DNA of 64,000 nucleotides from the NCBI RefSeq assembly GCF_029239295.1, contig NZ_JAQZBC010000001.1:186001-250000 (forward strand), read 5' to 3'. Of this stretch, positions 43,747 through 53,814 are shown one piece after another. The notes under the pieces were generated by a model. The model made no database searches. It saw nothing but the letters and a program-made list of their open reading frames with translations, and was not told where the DNA came from. Within the stretch, counting starts at the first letter, position 1, and each line of letters opens with the position of its first letter. This DNA is from Sphingomonas sp. GTDB taxonomy: Bacteria > Pseudomonadota > Alphaproteobacteria > Sphingomonadales > Sphingomonadaceae. The translations under genes and the position numbers were made by a program.

Positions 43747-46002
43747 ATGCCGACCGATGCGACCGCGCTACCCCCCGATAATCCGCCTGTGGGCGTGTTC
43801 GATGCGCCGTTCGATTCCGCCTTGTCCGAACGGTACCTCGTCTACGCGCTGTCGACGATTACCGCCCGATCGCTCCCCGATGTGCGCGATGGGCTGAAGC
43901 CGGTTCACCGCCGGCTGCTTTGGGCAATGCGCCTGCTGCGGCTCGATCCGACCCAGGGCTATAAGAAGTGCGCGCGCGTGGTTGGCGACGTGATCGGCAA
44001 GTACCACCCGCACGGCGATCAGTCGGTCTACGATGCGATGGTGCGTCTCGCGCAGGATTTCGCGCTGCGTTATCCGCTCGTCGACGGTCAGGGCAATTTC
44101 GGCAACATCGACGGCGATAATGCCGCTGCCTACCGTTACACCGAAGCGCGCCTGACGCAGGTCGCGATCGACCTGATGGACGGGCTGGACGAGGATGCCG
44201 TCGCGTTCCGGCCGACCTATAATGGCGAGGAGCAGGAGCCGGAGTTGTTCCCCGGTCTGTTCCCCAACCTGCTGGCGAACGGCGCGAGCGGTATCGCAGT
44301 CGGCATGGCGACATCGATCCCGCCGCACAATGCGGCCGAGCTACTCGACGCTGCCATCGCGCTGATCGATGATCCCCCAGCCGATCCGCTCGCGTTCGTC
44401 CAGGGCCCCGACTTCCCCACGGGCGGCCTGCTGGTCGATGCGCCGGCGATCATTCGCGAGGCCTATGCCACCGGGCGCGGCGCCTTTCGCGTGCGATGCC
44501 GCTGGAGCGTGGAGAAGGAGAAGGGCGGCAGCTGGCAGATCGTCGTCAGCGAGATTCCCTATGGGGTTCAGAAGGGCAAGCTGATCGAGCAGATCGCCGG
44601 GTTGGTGAACGACAAGAAGCTCCCGATCCTGACCGACGTGCGCGACGAATCGGATGCGGAAATCCGCTTGGTGCTGGAACCGCGCAGCCGCACCGTCGAC
44701 CCGCAGGTGCTGATGGACGGGCTTTATCGCATGTCCGACCTGGAAACGCGTATCCCGTTGAACCTGAACGTACTGGACGCGCGCCGCACCCCGCGTGTCA
44801 TGAGCCTGGCCGAAGCACTGACCGCATGGGTCGAGCACCAGTTCATTGTCCTGCGCCGGCGCACGGAACACCGGCTGAGCAAGATCGCCGACCGGCTTGA
44901 GCTGGTGAAGGGCTACATCATCGCGTTCCTTAATCTCGATCGGGTGATCGAGATCATCCGGAACGAGGATGAGCCCAAGCCAGTGATGATCGCCGAATTC
45001 GACCTGACCGATCGGCAGGCCGAAGCGATCCTCAACATGCGGCTGCGCAGTTTGCGCAAGCTGGAGGAGATGGAGCTGAAGCGCGAGCAGGCGGCGCTGG
45101 AGAAGGAGCAGGCGAGCCTTCAGCTCCTGCTCGGATCCGACGCCCGGCAGCGCACGCGGATGAAAAAGGATCTGGAAAAGATCCGCGATCGCTATGGCCG
45201 CGAGACCCCGCTCGGCAAGCGCCGCACCACCATCGAGGAAGCAGCGCCGGCGCGCGAGATCCCGCTGGAAGCGATGATCGAGCGTGAGCCAATCACCGTC
45301 ATCCTGTCGCAGCGCGGCTGGGTGCGGGCGCTCAAGGGCCATGTCGATCTGGCATCGGCCGAGACGCTGAAGTTCAAGGAAGGCGATGGCCCCGCCTTCG
45401 CCTTTCACGCGCAAACGACGGACAAGCTGCTGCTCGCCGCCGAAAACGGGCGTTTTTATACGCTGGCGGCGGACAAGCTGCCGGGTGGGCGCGGCTTTGG
45501 CGAACCCGTTCGCGCGACGATCGACCTCGACGGCGACGTGGGCATCGTCCGGCTGCTGAAGGCCGAGCGCGACGGAAAACTGCTGGTGGCCGCCAGCGAC
45601 GGTCGCGGCTTCGTCGTGCCGGTGAACGAGGTGCTGGCGGAAACGCGCAAGGGCAAGACCGTGGTGACGCCGCGGCCGGGCGCGAAGCTGCTGGTCGTTC
45701 GCCCCGTCGGCAAGGAAGACGATTACGTCGCGGCGATTGGTGACAATCGCAAGCTGGTGGTCTTCCCGCTGAGCGAGCTGCCCGAGATGACACGTGGGCA
45801 GGGCGCGCAGCTGCAACGCTATCGTGACGGCGGGCTGAGCGACACGATCACCTTCCGCTTCGCCGAAGGTATCAGCTGGGCGATGGGCGGCGAGACGGGG
45901 CGGACCCGGACCGAGACGGACGTGTCGCCGTGGCGCGCGGCGCGTGGCGCCGCCGGGCGGATGCCGCCGACCGGCTTCCCGCGCGACAACCGCTTCACCT
46001 GA
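43747..46002 (+). CDS. parC: DNA topoisomerase IV subunit A
   Basis: The 751-residue protein has the winged-helix/tower core with [29 protein letters not shown] and catalytic Tyr131 in [14 protein letters not shown] six-bladed C-terminal part (from about 500) includes [15 protein letters not shown] and [15 protein letters not shown]. It decatenates daughter chromosomes with ParE. The quinolone-pocket positions hold Gln92 and Asp96 in place of the Ser/Glu of E. coli. ATG 43747 is preferred over 43681. Confidence 0.93.
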   Translation: MPTDATALPPDNPPVGVFDAPFDSALSERYLVYALSTITARSLPDVRDGLKPVHRRLLWAMRLLRLDPTQGYKKCARVVGDVIGKYHPHGDQSVYDAMVRLAQDFALRYPLVDGQGNFGNIDGDNAAAYRYTEARLTQVAIDLMDGLDEDAVAFRPTYNGEEQEPELFPGLFPNLLANGASGIAVGMATSIPPHNAAELLDAAIALIDDPPADPLAFVQGPDFPTGGLLVDAPAIIREAYATGRGAFRVRCRWSVEKEKGGSWQIVVSEIPYGVQKGKLIEQIAGLVNDKKLPILTDVRDESDAEIRLVLEPRSRTVDPQVLMDGLYRMSDLETRIPLNLNVLDARRTPRVMSLAEALTAWVEHQFIVLRRRTEHRLSKIADRLELVKGYIIAFLNLDRVIEIIRNEDEPKPVMIAEFDLTDRQAEAILNMRLRSLRKLEEMELKREQAALEKEQASLQLLLGSDARQRTRMKKDLEKIRDRYGRETPLGKRRTTIEEAAPAREIPLEAMIEREPITVILSQRGWVRALKGHVDLASAETLKFKEGDGPAFAFHAQTTDKLLLAAENGRFYTLAADKLPGGRGFGEPVRATIDLDGDVGIVRLLKAERDGKLLVAASDGRGFVVPVNEVLAETRKGKTVVTPRPGAKLLVVRPVGKEDDYVAAIGDNRKLVVFPLSELPEMTRGQGAQLQRYRDGGLSDTITFRFAEGISWAMGGETGRTRTETDVSPWRAARGAAGRMPPTGFPRDNRFT

Positions 46003-46053
46003 AATCCTCTCGAATTTAGCGAAACTTAAGATGCCGAAGCTAGCGGTGAAGCA

Positions 46054-47745
46054 ATGCCCTTCTCCGCTGTCCTCCCCGTAGCTCGTGAGCCCCATCAGGG
46101 CCTGCCGGGGCGAACTGCTGCCGAAGGGGCGCTTGAACTGCTGCCGATCGCGGCGGTGGTGGCGCGGCTGGAAGGGGGCAAGCTCGCGTTCCAGCTGCCC
46201 AATGCCATGTTCCGCCGGCTAGGGCTTGGCACCGCCGAATCGAGGCGATTTGCCGAGCCGCTGGGGGAGCTGAGCCAACGCATCATTGCGTTTCTCGAGG
46301 GTGAGGAGGTGCGTGAACGCCTTTCGCTTTCCCTCGGCAGCTCCGTCGAACAGCGTCATTTCGACGTGACCCTCGCGAGGATCAGTGCCGAAGGGGCACC
46401 GCAGTGCCTGCTGACCTTGCTCGATCAGACCGCGGAGATGCGCACCGAGGCCTCCTTGCGGCGCGAGATGACGACCGACAGTCTGACCGGACTTCCGAAC
46501 CGCGAGGGATTCGGGGATCGATTGGAAGAATGCATCAGCGCCGGAACGCTCGACTGCGCTGTGCTTGTCATCGATCTCGACCGCTTCGGGCGGGTGAACA
46601 GTTGCCTGGGAAGCATGGCGGGCGATGAATTGCTGATGACGGTGGCACGCCGGATCAAGGGCTCGCTTCGCGCCACCGATGTGCTTGGTAGGATCGGCGG
46701 GGACGAGTTTGGCGTCCTTCTGACGCTGGACCAGGGTCGTGATGAGGCGGAGCAGGCGGTGCGCCGGATACGCGACGTTCTCGCGACGCCGTTCCGCCTT
46801 AGTGATTTCGAGATTCGCGTAACCTGCGCGATCGGCGTGGCGTTCGCTAACGACCCTGGGCAGGACGCTGAAGACGTGATCCGGCACGCCCAGTTCGCGG
46901 TGCGTAAGTCCCAGGAAACCGGCCAGGCGGAAGCCTATGAAACGCATGCGCTGGACCGCGCGCGGGTGCAGTTCGCGATGGAGACGGCATTGCGCCGCGC
47001 GATCGACGCCGAACAGCTGACGCTTCATTATCAACCGGTCTGTGACCTGGCGAACGGGCGCGTTGTCGCGTTCGAGGCGCTCGCACGGTGGACCACCGAC
47101 GAGGGCTCCGTCGTCGCGCCGTCGGACTTCATCCCGGTGGCGGAGGAAACGGGACTGATCGTGCCGCTCGGCCGATGGGCGATCGACGGTGCGCTGCGCA
47201 CGCTGGCAGAATGGGACGAGCGCGCCGGAGGGAACTGCGGTGTCCAGATAGCGGTCAACATTTCGCCTATTCAGCTACAGCGCGACCATTTGCCTCCGGT
47301 GGTGCAAGAAGCGTTAGCTCGGCACGCGCTCGACGGGGACCGGTTGAAGCTTGAGCTTACCGAAAGCGCGTTGATCGCTGACCCCGATCGCAATGCGGCG
47401 ATCCTCCGCGCGCTGAAGGATACTGGCGCCTCTATCGCAATGGACGATTTCGGCACCGGCTATTCAAATCTCGCCTATCTGCAGCGGCTGCCGATCGACG
47501 TCCTGAAGATCGATCGCAGCTTCGTGACCGGCATGATGGCCGACCGTGACAAGATAGCCATCGTGCGCGCGATCCTGAGCCTAGCGACCACGCTTAACAT
47601 GGAAACTATTGCCGAGGGTGTAGAGAGCCGCGACGTCAGTCAGACGCTCGCCGCCCTCGGATGCACCTACGGGCAGGGGTATGTTTTCTCCCCGCCGTTG
47701 CCTGCCGAGGAAGCCTACGCGCTGCTGCTTCGCTGCAACAATTGA
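46054..47745 (+). CDS. GGDEF-EAL cyclic-di-GMP protein
   Basis: The 563-residue protein has an N-terminal PAS-like sensor region (about 25-130), GGDEF at 215-219 (RIGGDEFGV) with inhibitory site RATD at 206-209, and an EAL domain with EAL at 341-343, DDFGTGYS and KIDRSFV. Both catalytic signatures are intact, so it could make and degrade c-di-GMP. No membrane helix is visible. Its end overlaps the convergent CCA-transferase gene by 31 bases. Confidence 0.9.
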   Translation: MPFSAVLPVAREPHQGLPGRTAAEGALELLPIAAVVARLEGGKLAFQLPNAMFRRLGLGTAESRRFAEPLGELSQRIIAFLEGEEVRERLSLSLGSSVEQRHFDVTLARISAEGAPQCLLTLLDQTAEMRTEASLRREMTTDSLTGLPNREGFGDRLEECISAGTLDCAVLVIDLDRFGRVNSCLGSMAGDELLMTVARRIKGSLRATDVLGRIGGDEFGVLLTLDQGRDEAEQAVRRIRDVLATPFRLSDFEIRVTCAIGVAFANDPGQDAEDVIRHAQFAVRKSQETGQAEAYETHALDRARVQFAMETALRRAIDAEQLTLHYQPVCDLANGRVVAFEALARWTTDEGSVVAPSDFIPVAEETGLIVPLGRWAIDGALRTLAEWDERAGGNCGVQIAVNISPIQLQRDHLPPVVQEALARHALDGDRLKLELTESALIADPDRNAAILRALKDTGASIAMDDFGTGYSNLAYLQRLPIDVLKIDRSFVTGMMADRDKIAIVRAILSLATTLNMETIAEGVESRDVSQTLAALGCTYGQGYVFSPPLPAEEAYALLLRCNN

Positions 47746-48905
47746 TCTAAGACGTCCTGCGCGATCTGGTCGGTGCGGGCGGCATCCGGGAAGCCCTCCG
47801 CTATCCACCGTTCCTCGATCTGACGGAGCGCGCGCGCCACGTCAGGCCCCTTAGCCATGCCGCGCGCCACCAGCGCCCCGCCGGAAATCGGCAAGCGCGG
47901 CGGCGACCAATCAGCCAGCTCGTCCAACGGTTGACCCGCCAGTAACAGGCGATCGATCGCGCTTTCGATGCCGATGCGAAAGGCCAATGGCCGCGGCCCC
48001 TCGTCGCCAATTGGGCCACCCGCCGCCTCCAGCCGCTTGCGATCGACATTCGACAGTCGCAGCCGGGCGCCAACAGCCTCGGCCGCAGCAGGTGTGATCA
48101 GGGCGGCCAATCGGCGGATGGGGTCCGGTGCAATGCCAGCTGCGGTTTCTCGATCCGCGAGCGCCGCCAGCGCGGCGACATCCTCAATCTCTGGCAGCAC
48201 GGGGCGGAAGATGCCGTGTTCCACCATCAGCGCAACGACAGGGACGGCACGCGGCGCGACGAGCAGCTTCAGCACCTCGGCCGCGATCCGCTCCCGCGAC
48301 AGCGCCATCAAATCGTTCGCCCGCACGGTGCAAGCGTCCAGACCCGCCGGATCGATGACCCTGCCGAAGCGCGCGTGAAAGCGGAAGAAACGCAGGATGC
48401 GGAGGTGATCCTCGGCGATCCGGCGGAATGGATCGCCGATGAAGCGGACACGGCCCTCGCGCAGATCCTCCAGCCCGCCAAACCAGTCGTACACGGTGCC
48501 GTGCACCGGATCGGCGAAAAGCGCGTTGATCGTGAAATCTCGCCGTGCTGCATCCTCCTGCCAGTCATCGGTGAAGGCGACGGTCGCATGGCGCCCGTCG
48601 GTGGAGACATCGCGACGCAGCGTCGTCACCTCAACCACCGTTCCGGACGATACCGCGGTGATCGTGCCATGCGCGAGGCCTGTCGGCACCGCCTTGATCC
48701 CGGCACCTTCGAGGCGCGCGATCACGTCTTTTGGCGCGAACCGGGTGGCGAGATCGATGTCAGAGACGGGAAGGCCGAGCAGCGTGTCACGTACGGCACC
48801 CCCGACATAGCGTGCCCCGCCATGCGTCGCATCCAGCGCGGTCACCAATGTTTCGAGGCCGGGGCGATCACGCCAGCCGCCATTCGGCAGCGTCACAGGC
48901 TCCAT
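47715..48905 (-). CDS. CCA tRNA nucleotidyltransferase / poly(A) polymerase family
   Basis: The protein has about 396 residues from ATG 48905. The head domain has GGAVRDTLLGLPVSDIDLATRF (core GGAVRD and DxD), ETTL-like EVTTLRRD, RRDFTINAL and RRIAEDHLRILRFFRFHARF. These are the class II nucleotidyltransferase motifs. In alphaproteobacteria this form usually adds CCA to tRNA. It overlaps the NUDIX gene by 13 bases and the convergent GGDEF-EAL gene by 31. Confidence 0.9.
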   Translation of the reverse strand: MEPVTLPNGGWRDRPGLETLVTALDATHGGARYVGGAVRDTLLGLPVSDIDLATRFAPKDVIARLEGAGIKAVPTGLAHGTITAVSSGTVVEVTTLRRDVSTDGRHATVAFTDDWQEDAARRDFTINALFADPVHGTVYDWFGGLEDLREGRVRFIGDPFRRIAEDHLRILRFFRFHARFGRVIDPAGLDACTVRANDLMALSRERIAAEVLKLLVAPRAVPVVALMVEHGIFRPVLPEIEDVAALAALADRETAAGIAPDPIRRLAALITPAAAEAVGARLRLSNVDRKRLEAAGGPIGDEGPRPLAFRIGIESAIDRLLLAGQPLDELADWSPPRLPISGGALVARGMAKGPDVARALRQIEERWIAEGFPDAARTDQIAQDVLDQLLQRSSSA

Positions 48906-49495
48906 TTCAGCCGCCGGCCCAGGTTCACGATCATGGCTGCCGTTGCGCCCCAAATGCGATGATTGTCCCACATGATCTCGTAATAGCGTCGTTCCTGGCC
49001 CTGCCACTGGGACCGGGCCTCGATGTGATTGGCGGTGTCGAGCAGATAGTCGAGCGGCACCTCGAACACCTTGGCCACTTCCGCTTCGGATGGCCGAAGC
49101 GTGAGATCGGGTGGCACTACGCCGACCACGGGGGTGACGGTGTAGCCGGTGACGGTGCGATAGCGATCTGCTTCCCCCACAATCCTGACCGCGGAGGGCG
49201 CCAAGGCGATCTCCTCCTCTGCCTCGCGCAAGGCGGCGGCCACCGCGTCTTCACCCGGATCGAGACGCCCGCCCGGGAACGCCACCTGGCCGGCGTGGTG
49301 GCGCAAGGTGTCGGTTCGCTGCGTCAGGATCACCCCTGGGCGTGGCCGATCAGTGACCGGCACCAACACGGCCGCTGGCTTCATGCTACCTTCGGCAATG
49401 CGGGCGAGATCGCCGTGATCGCCGGCCAGCAGGATCGTCTGCTGCGCCATCCCTTCGGTCAGCGCCTGGCTAAGGCGCTCTACCAGCAAGGTCAC
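48893..49495 (-). CDS. NUDIX hydrolase, CoA pyrophosphatase type
   Basis: The protein has about 200 residues. The NUDIX box is GGRLDPGEDAVAAALREAEE followed by EIAL. The preceding CoA-box TQRTDTLRHHAGQVAFPGG marks the CoA diphosphohydrolase subgroup (hydrolysis of CoA to phosphopantetheine and 3',5'-ADP). GTG 49495 is chosen because it overlaps the DUF1285 stop by 4 bases (GTGA); ATG 49528 is an alternative. Confidence 0.9.
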   Translation of the reverse strand: MTLLVERLSQALTEGMAQQTILLAGDHGDLARIAEGSMKPAAVLVPVTDRPRPGVILTQRTDTLRHHAGQVAFPGGRLDPGEDAVAAALREAEEEIALAPSAVRIVGEADRYRTVTGYTVTPVVGVVPPDLTLRPSEAEVAKVFEVPLDYLLDTANHIEARSQWQGQERRYYEIMWDNHRIWGATAAMIVNLGRRLKWSL

Positions 49496-50052
49496 GGGGC
49501 AATCGGGAAAAAGCTTCCCCCACTCCACAGGCCGGGCGAGTCGCTGTCATCAGCCAGCGCGCGCTCGGCCAGCTCGTAATAGACTGGGCGCGTGATCAGC
49601 GCTTCCAGTCCGCCGCGCACATGAACATAGGGGTGCGGGCCGTCAGCGCGTTCCTCGAACCGCAGCGGGTGTTCGGCCGACGCCGTCACCGTTTCCCCCG
49701 TGTTCAGGCGAAAGGCGAGCTGGCTATCCTGGCCTGTACCTTCGGCTTTCAATTCGACCGCGACGAACGGCGCGTCCTCAACCTCGATGTCCAGCTTTTC
49801 TACCGGAGTGACAAGAACATAGCTGCCGTCAGGCTCGCGCCGCAAGATACGGCTGAACGCCCGTACCATGGCGGGTCGGCCGATGGGCGATCCTTGGTGA
49901 TACCAGGTGCCATCGCGCGCGATCCGCATGTCGCTGGGGCCGCAATGATCGGGATGCCAGCGATCGACCGGCGGCAGGCGGTCTTCTTCTGCCAGACGGG
50001 CGATATCGGCAATGGTGAGCGTGTCAAACGCGGGAGGTGGTGCCATTGGCAT
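49492..50052 (-). CDS. DUF1285 protein
   Basis: This 186-residue protein fits DUF1285 (PPVDRWHPDHCGPSDMRIARDG, GRPAMVRAFSRILRREPDGSYVL, HPYVHVRGGLEALITRPVYYEL). A double beta-fold is known for the family; its role is not. ATG 50052 is taken as start; a TTG two codons upstream is also possible. It leads the operon DUF1285-NUDIX-CCA transferase. Confidence 0.85.
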   Translation of the reverse strand: MPMAPPPAFDTLTIADIARLAEEDRLPPVDRWHPDHCGPSDMRIARDGTWYHQGSPIGRPAMVRAFSRILRREPDGSYVLVTPVEKLDIEVEDAPFVAVELKAEGTGQDSQLAFRLNTGETVTASAEHPLRFEERADGPHPYVHVRGGLEALITRPVYYELAERALADDSDSPGLWSGGSFFPIAP

Positions 50053-50115
50053 GGTCAACAGGTAGGTGAGGGGGCCGCCCGGGTAAAGGTCGGCGGACCG
50101 CGCCGGCCGATCCTC

Positions 50116-50628
50116 TCAGATCTGGTCCGAAGTGGCGTCGGCGGGCCTGATTTCGCCCGGCCCATCGGGCACGCCGTCGCCGCGCGCCAGCAGGCGGTGT
50201 CGTTCGACGGGGCCGGGAAGTCGCCAGCCAGCTGTCCGATCCGCGGTGAAGCCGAAGAACCGGCCGTAATATTCGGGATCGCCGATCAGCATCAGCGACG
50301 CCTCCGGAACGCGCGCGAGTGCCTGCTCCACCAGCGTCCGGCCGACGCCCGATCCCTGACGTTCCGGCACCACCGCGACCGGGCCGACGAGGACGAGTGG
50401 TATTCGCCGCCCGTCGTCGCCGTGGAACAATGCCGGCCAGAGCTGGATCGTGCCGATCAGGCTGCCGTTCTCCATCGCGGCGAGGCTGGGTCCTGTGAGC
50501 GCGGCAACACCCTCGCGCAGGCGATAGGCGGTGCGCGTGTGTCGGTCCGTGCCGAACGCGCGGTCGAGCAACTGCTCCACCGCTCGTCCATCAATCTGCT
50601 CCAGCCCGATCAACTCGATCACCGGCAT
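50116..50628 (-). CDS. GNAT-family N-acetyltransferase
   Basis: The 170-residue protein has the acetyl-CoA motif PLVLVGPVAVVPERQGSGVG followed by RTLVEQAL, and a C-terminal GDPEYYGRFFGF typical of the YhbS-like subgroup. Substrate unknown. ATG 50628 touches its AGGAG, so GTG 50622 may be the true start. Confidence 0.87.
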   Translation of the reverse strand: MPVIELIGLEQIDGRAVEQLLDRAFGTDRHTRTAYRLREGVAALTGPSLAAMENGSLIGTIQLWPALFHGDDGRRIPLVLVGPVAVVPERQGSGVGRTLVEQALARVPEASLMLIGDPEYYGRFFGFTADRTAGWRLPGPVERHRLLARGDGVPDGPGEIRPADATSDQI

Positions 50629-50726
50629 CTCCTGCCTCGTATAATAAGGGACGGGCGCTCTATCGATAGTCGCCCTGAACGCAAGCGGGCATGGCGTCGA
50701 CGGGCGCGTGGCGCTAAGCGCGCGAC

Positions 50727-51098
50727 GTGGAAGACATGCTCGAACTCGAGGTGCACGATCTGGAAGTGCCGGTGCTCACCGGCGTCTATTCAGAGGAAAC
50801 GCACCTGCCTCAACCGCTGCGGATCTCGATGACGGTGATGCTTGATGCGCCGGCCCGATTCGCGCCCGATACGCCGCTCACCGCGTCGAAAAACTATCTC
50901 GACCTGAAGCATGCGGCAACTGCGGCCCTTCCGCCGGGCGTTCACTTCACGCTGATCGAAGGCGTTGCGGACCACATCGCCGAAACGCTGTTCCTGCAGG
51001 ACGCTCGCGTTCGGCGGGTCAAGATCAAGATCGTGAAGCTCGCCATCGCAGAGGATGGCGAATCGATTGGGATCACCCTGGTTCGCCATCGTCGCTGA
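50727..51098 (+). CDS. Dihydroneopterin aldolase-like protein
   Basis: The protein has 120-123 residues. The FolB fold signature includes VPVLTGVYSEETHLPQPL, LTASKNYLDLKHAA, FTLIEGVADHIAETLF and VKIKIVKLAI. The fit suggests dihydroneopterin aldolase or epimerase activity in folate synthesis. Start GTG 50727 or ATG 50736; neither has a strong ribosome site. The gene stands alone between divergent and convergent neighbours. Confidence 0.78.
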   Translation: MEDMLELEVHDLEVPVLTGVYSEETHLPQPLRISMTVMLDAPARFAPDTPLTASKNYLDLKHAATAALPPGVHFTLIEGVADHIAETLFLQDARVRRVKIKIVKLAIAEDGESIGITLVRHRR

Positions 51099-51118
51099 GG
51101 CGACGGTTACCCTGGCGA

Positions 51119-51976
51119 TCAGTACGCCGCCGGGCCGCGGACGCACGGACCCAGCTGTTGCAGCACGAAACGATAGTCCGCCTGAGCAATCTCGGCGTCG
51201 GCAGGCTCCAGTGCCTGGGTGCTACGCGCAGGAAGGGCGCGGGGCAGCCCGCAGGCGAGGCGATACCAAAGCAGCGTGTCGCGCTGCGGCGGGCCAGCGG
51301 CATCGTCGACGATCTCCGATAGCGCAACCGCCCAGCGCGGCTGCTCGCCGGGCCGACGCAGGATGCTGAGCGACACCGGGCGATTGTCCTGCGTCGTCAG
51401 GAAGACCTGCGTTTCCCCCTCGCCGGGGAGGGAGCCAGTGACATGGAAGGCGTTGCCGATACCTGTCACCACGGGCGGCGCGTCGGGCGCAACCAGCTCC
51501 CGGCTGATTCGGCGGGTAAGGGAATCGAGCTCCGGGCTCCATGCCTGCTGAGAATCGGGGCCGGTCAGCTGGATCTGCGTGGCATCACCAGGAACGGGAC
51601 GCGCGAACAGGATCACGCGGGCCTTGCGATACTTTGGTGCGCGGCCATCCGGTCCTACCCGCGCGTCTAGGACATAGCCGACGCGCGGCGGGATCGCTCC
51701 CGGACCACGGATCAGCGCGGTAACGTCTGCTTCGATATAAAAGCGCATAAAGCCCGGCGGAACATTTGCCGCCTCGGCGCCTTTGATCCGCACGGCAGAA
51801 GCGATCGTGGCGTCGAGCACGAGCGGGCTGCCGATCAGAAGATCGGCCATTTCGGTATAAGACACGGCTGGCGCCCCGTAGGCTTGAGCTGCAGGCTGCT
51901 GCGCGGCGGCGCTGATGGGGACGGCGGCGAGAAGCGCGAGACCAAGCGCTGAGGCACTAATCGTTCGGGTGACCAT
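51119..51976 (-). CDS. Secreted sphingomonad protein of unknown function
   Basis: The 285-residue protein has a signal peptide (VTRTISASALGLALLAAVP, cut after AAAQ). The mature part is beta-rich (MRFYIEADVTALIRGPGAIP, RKARVILFARPV, ETQVFLTTQDNRPVSLSIL). Two cysteines lie near the end (LACGLPRAL, GPCVRG). No enzymatic motif is seen. Its stop is near the convergent FolB-like gene (21 bases). Confidence 0.75.
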   Translation of the reverse strand: MVTRTISASALGLALLAAVPISAAAQQPAAQAYGAPAVSYTEMADLLIGSPLVLDATIASAVRIKGAEAANVPPGFMRFYIEADVTALIRGPGAIPPRVGYVLDARVGPDGRAPKYRKARVILFARPVPGDATQIQLTGPDSQQAWSPELDSLTRRISRELVAPDAPPVVTGIGNAFHVTGSLPGEGETQVFLTTQDNRPVSLSILRRPGEQPRWAVALSEIVDDAAGPPQRDTLLWYRLACGLPRALPARSTQALEPADAEIAQADYRFVLQQLGPCVRGPAAY

Positions 51977-52101
51977 GCGCTTCGGTTAATCGATCCCCTC
52001 CCTATGATACAGAAATAAATCTGCCGCAGGACGATTGTACGTTTGTTGCGTCCGACAAAGCGTTTGCGTGTCGTTAAGGCGCAAGTTAGGAGTCAGTCGG
52101 T

Positions 52102-52125
52102 GCAAGGGTACCGTTTAGCCCTTGC
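52102..52125. promoter_or_regulatory. Operator-like inverted repeat upstream of tonB
   Basis: GCAAGGG (52102-52108) and CCCTTGC (52119-52125) form a perfect 7-bp inverted repeat with a 10-base centre, about 95 bases before the tonB start. A second hairpin TTCCGC/GCGGAA lies near 52147-52161. No Fur-box-like sequence was found, which is notable for a tonB operon. Confidence 0.35.
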
Positions 52126-52219
52126 CAACGGATCGGCACGCCCATTTTCCGCCTTGCGGAAGCCGCGGCAGGCCGCCCGGCCCCCTCGGGCCATAGGGAT
52201 TAGGGAGTGCTTTTGCTGA

Positions 52220-52885
52220 ATGGCCTACTCTGACCAGAAGATGAGCGGGAGCAAGGTCGTCGCGATCGTCATCGTGGCGCTCATCCATGCTGCTCTCGGC
52301 TACGCCTTCGTCACCGGCCTCGCGTTCCAATACGTGAAAAAGGTGTCGGAGAAGCTGAATACGTTTGACGTTGAGGAACCACCGCCCCCGCCGCCGGACG
52401 AGCCGCCACCGCCGCCGCCTGACGTTCCGATGACGCCGCCGCCCGTCGTGGCGCCGCCGCCCATCGTGACGACTCCGGCACCGCCGGTGACGATCGCCAC
52501 CGTGCCGACACCGCCGCCGGTCTATGTACCGACGCCGGTTGCGCCGCCTGCACCCCCGCCGCCAGCGCCTCCCGCGCCGCCGGTGGTCAGCAAGGCTGCC
52601 GGTGCGAAGGGTAATCCTGCGGACTGGATCACCACGGACGATTATCCGCCAAGCTCGATTCGTGCCGAAGAAGAAGGCACGACCGTGATTAAGTGGACGA
52701 TCAACGCCCAAGGTCGCGTGGAGAATTGCGTCACCACCGAGTCGAGCGGCTCGAATGCGCTAGACCAGGCGGCATGCCGCGCGCTGACCCGTCGGGCCCG
52801 GTATACGCCGGCCACGGACGCAGCGGGCAATCCGATCGCGACGACGCAGACGCGCCGCGTGGTCTGGAAGCTGCCACGGGATTGA
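52220..52885 (+). CDS. tonB: TonB energy-transducing protein
   Basis: The 221-residue protein has a single N-terminal membrane helix (VVAIVIVALIHAALGYAFVT, with the SxxxH-like His), a long Pro-rich periplasmic spacer (about 52-125) and a C-terminal TonB domain (YPPSSIRAEEEGTTVIKWTI, NALDQAACRALTRRARYTPA). It couples the proton-driven ExbBD motor to outer-membrane receptors such as the one at 61891. It opens a four-gene operon that ends in a terminator. Confidence 0.93.
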   Translation: MAYSDQKMSGSKVVAIVIVALIHAALGYAFVTGLAFQYVKKVSEKLNTFDVEEPPPPPPDEPPPPPPDVPMTPPPVVAPPPIVTTPAPPVTIATVPTPPPVYVPTPVAPPAPPPPAPPAPPVVSKAAGAKGNPADWITTDDYPPSSIRAEEEGTTVIKWTINAQGRVENCVTTESSGSNALDQAACRALTRRARYTPATDAAGNPIATTQTRRVVWKLPRD

Positions 52886-52929
52886 TCCAGCCTTAATAGA
52901 ATCGCGCTTTTCAGAGGGAAACTAATCGA

Positions 52930-53727
52930 ATGATCACCACCATCTTCGCTGCTGCCGCAGGTGCGGCAGACCACGGCGGCGAAAACCCGTACGGCCTCGC
53001 CGCCGCGCTTGAGCAGGGCGGTATCATCGCCCAGAGCACCTTCGGCATCCTGGTGCTGATGTCGGTCGTCTCGTTCTACATCATGTTCACCAAGCTCTTC
53101 GAGCAGCAGAAGATCATCAACCAGGCGAAGCGCGTCCGTGCCTCGTTCTGGCAGACGACCTCGCTGCGCGAAGGTTCGGCGAAGCTGGAGAAGAACTCGG
53201 CCTACAAGCAGATCGTCGACGACGGCCTGCAGGCTCAGGAGCAGCACTCGAAGCTGACCGATCCGGTCGAAGCCCATGACTGGCTGCACGGCTCGCTCGC
53301 TCGCTCGGAAGCGATGGTCAACTCGCGTCTGGGCACCGGTCTGGCGTTCCTCGCCACCGTCGGTGCGACCGCACCGTTCATCGGCCTGTTCGGTACCGTG
53401 ATCGGCATCTACCGCGCACTGATCAAGATCGGTGCAGCTGGTCAGGCATCGATCGACGCCGTCGCCGGCCCGGTTGGTGAGGCACTCATCATGACCGCAC
53501 TGGGTCTCGCGGTCGCCGTTCCGGCGGTGCTCGGCTACAACTGGCTGCAGCGTCGTAACAAGTCGATCGCAGAAGAGCTGTCGGCCTTCTCGAACGACGT
53601 GCTCGGCTACCTCGCGTCGAACGGTGCCGTTCGTCCGGCGTTCGCTGGTGCGGCCAAGCCGGTTGCGGCGAAGCCGGCTGCGACCACCACTGCCGGTCAG
53701 ACCGGTGGCGTGCAGACCCGCTCGTAA
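52930..53727 (+). CDS. exbB: ExbB, MotA/TolQ/ExbB family proton channel
   Basis: The 265-residue protein has an N-terminal helix (STFGILVLMSVVSFYIMFTK), then the pair GLAFLATVGATAPFIGLFGT and ALIMTALGLAVAVPAVLGYN, the ExbB core. The C-terminal tail is Ala/Pro/Thr-rich. It forms the pentameric stator in the inner membrane. Codon use is strongly optimised, suggesting high expression. Confidence 0.93.
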   Translation: MITTIFAAAAGAADHGGENPYGLAAALEQGGIIAQSTFGILVLMSVVSFYIMFTKLFEQQKIINQAKRVRASFWQTTSLREGSAKLEKNSAYKQIVDDGLQAQEQHSKLTDPVEAHDWLHGSLARSEAMVNSRLGTGLAFLATVGATAPFIGLFGTVIGIYRALIKIGAAGQASIDAVAGPVGEALIMTALGLAVAVPAVLGYNWLQRRNKSIAEELSAFSNDVLGYLASNGAVRPAFAGAAKPVAAKPAATTTAGQTGGVQTRS

Positions 53728-53814
53728 TGGGAAAGCGGGGTCGCCAGCCGGCGGCCCCGCCACCTTTCCCGACCGGATAACCGGTGGGAATGAAGACATA
53801 GGATAGCCTGACTT

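Noticed and set aside
52370..52600. Proline-coding low-complexity repeats
   Set aside because: They encode the normal Pro-rich spacer of TonB and are not a separate repeat element.
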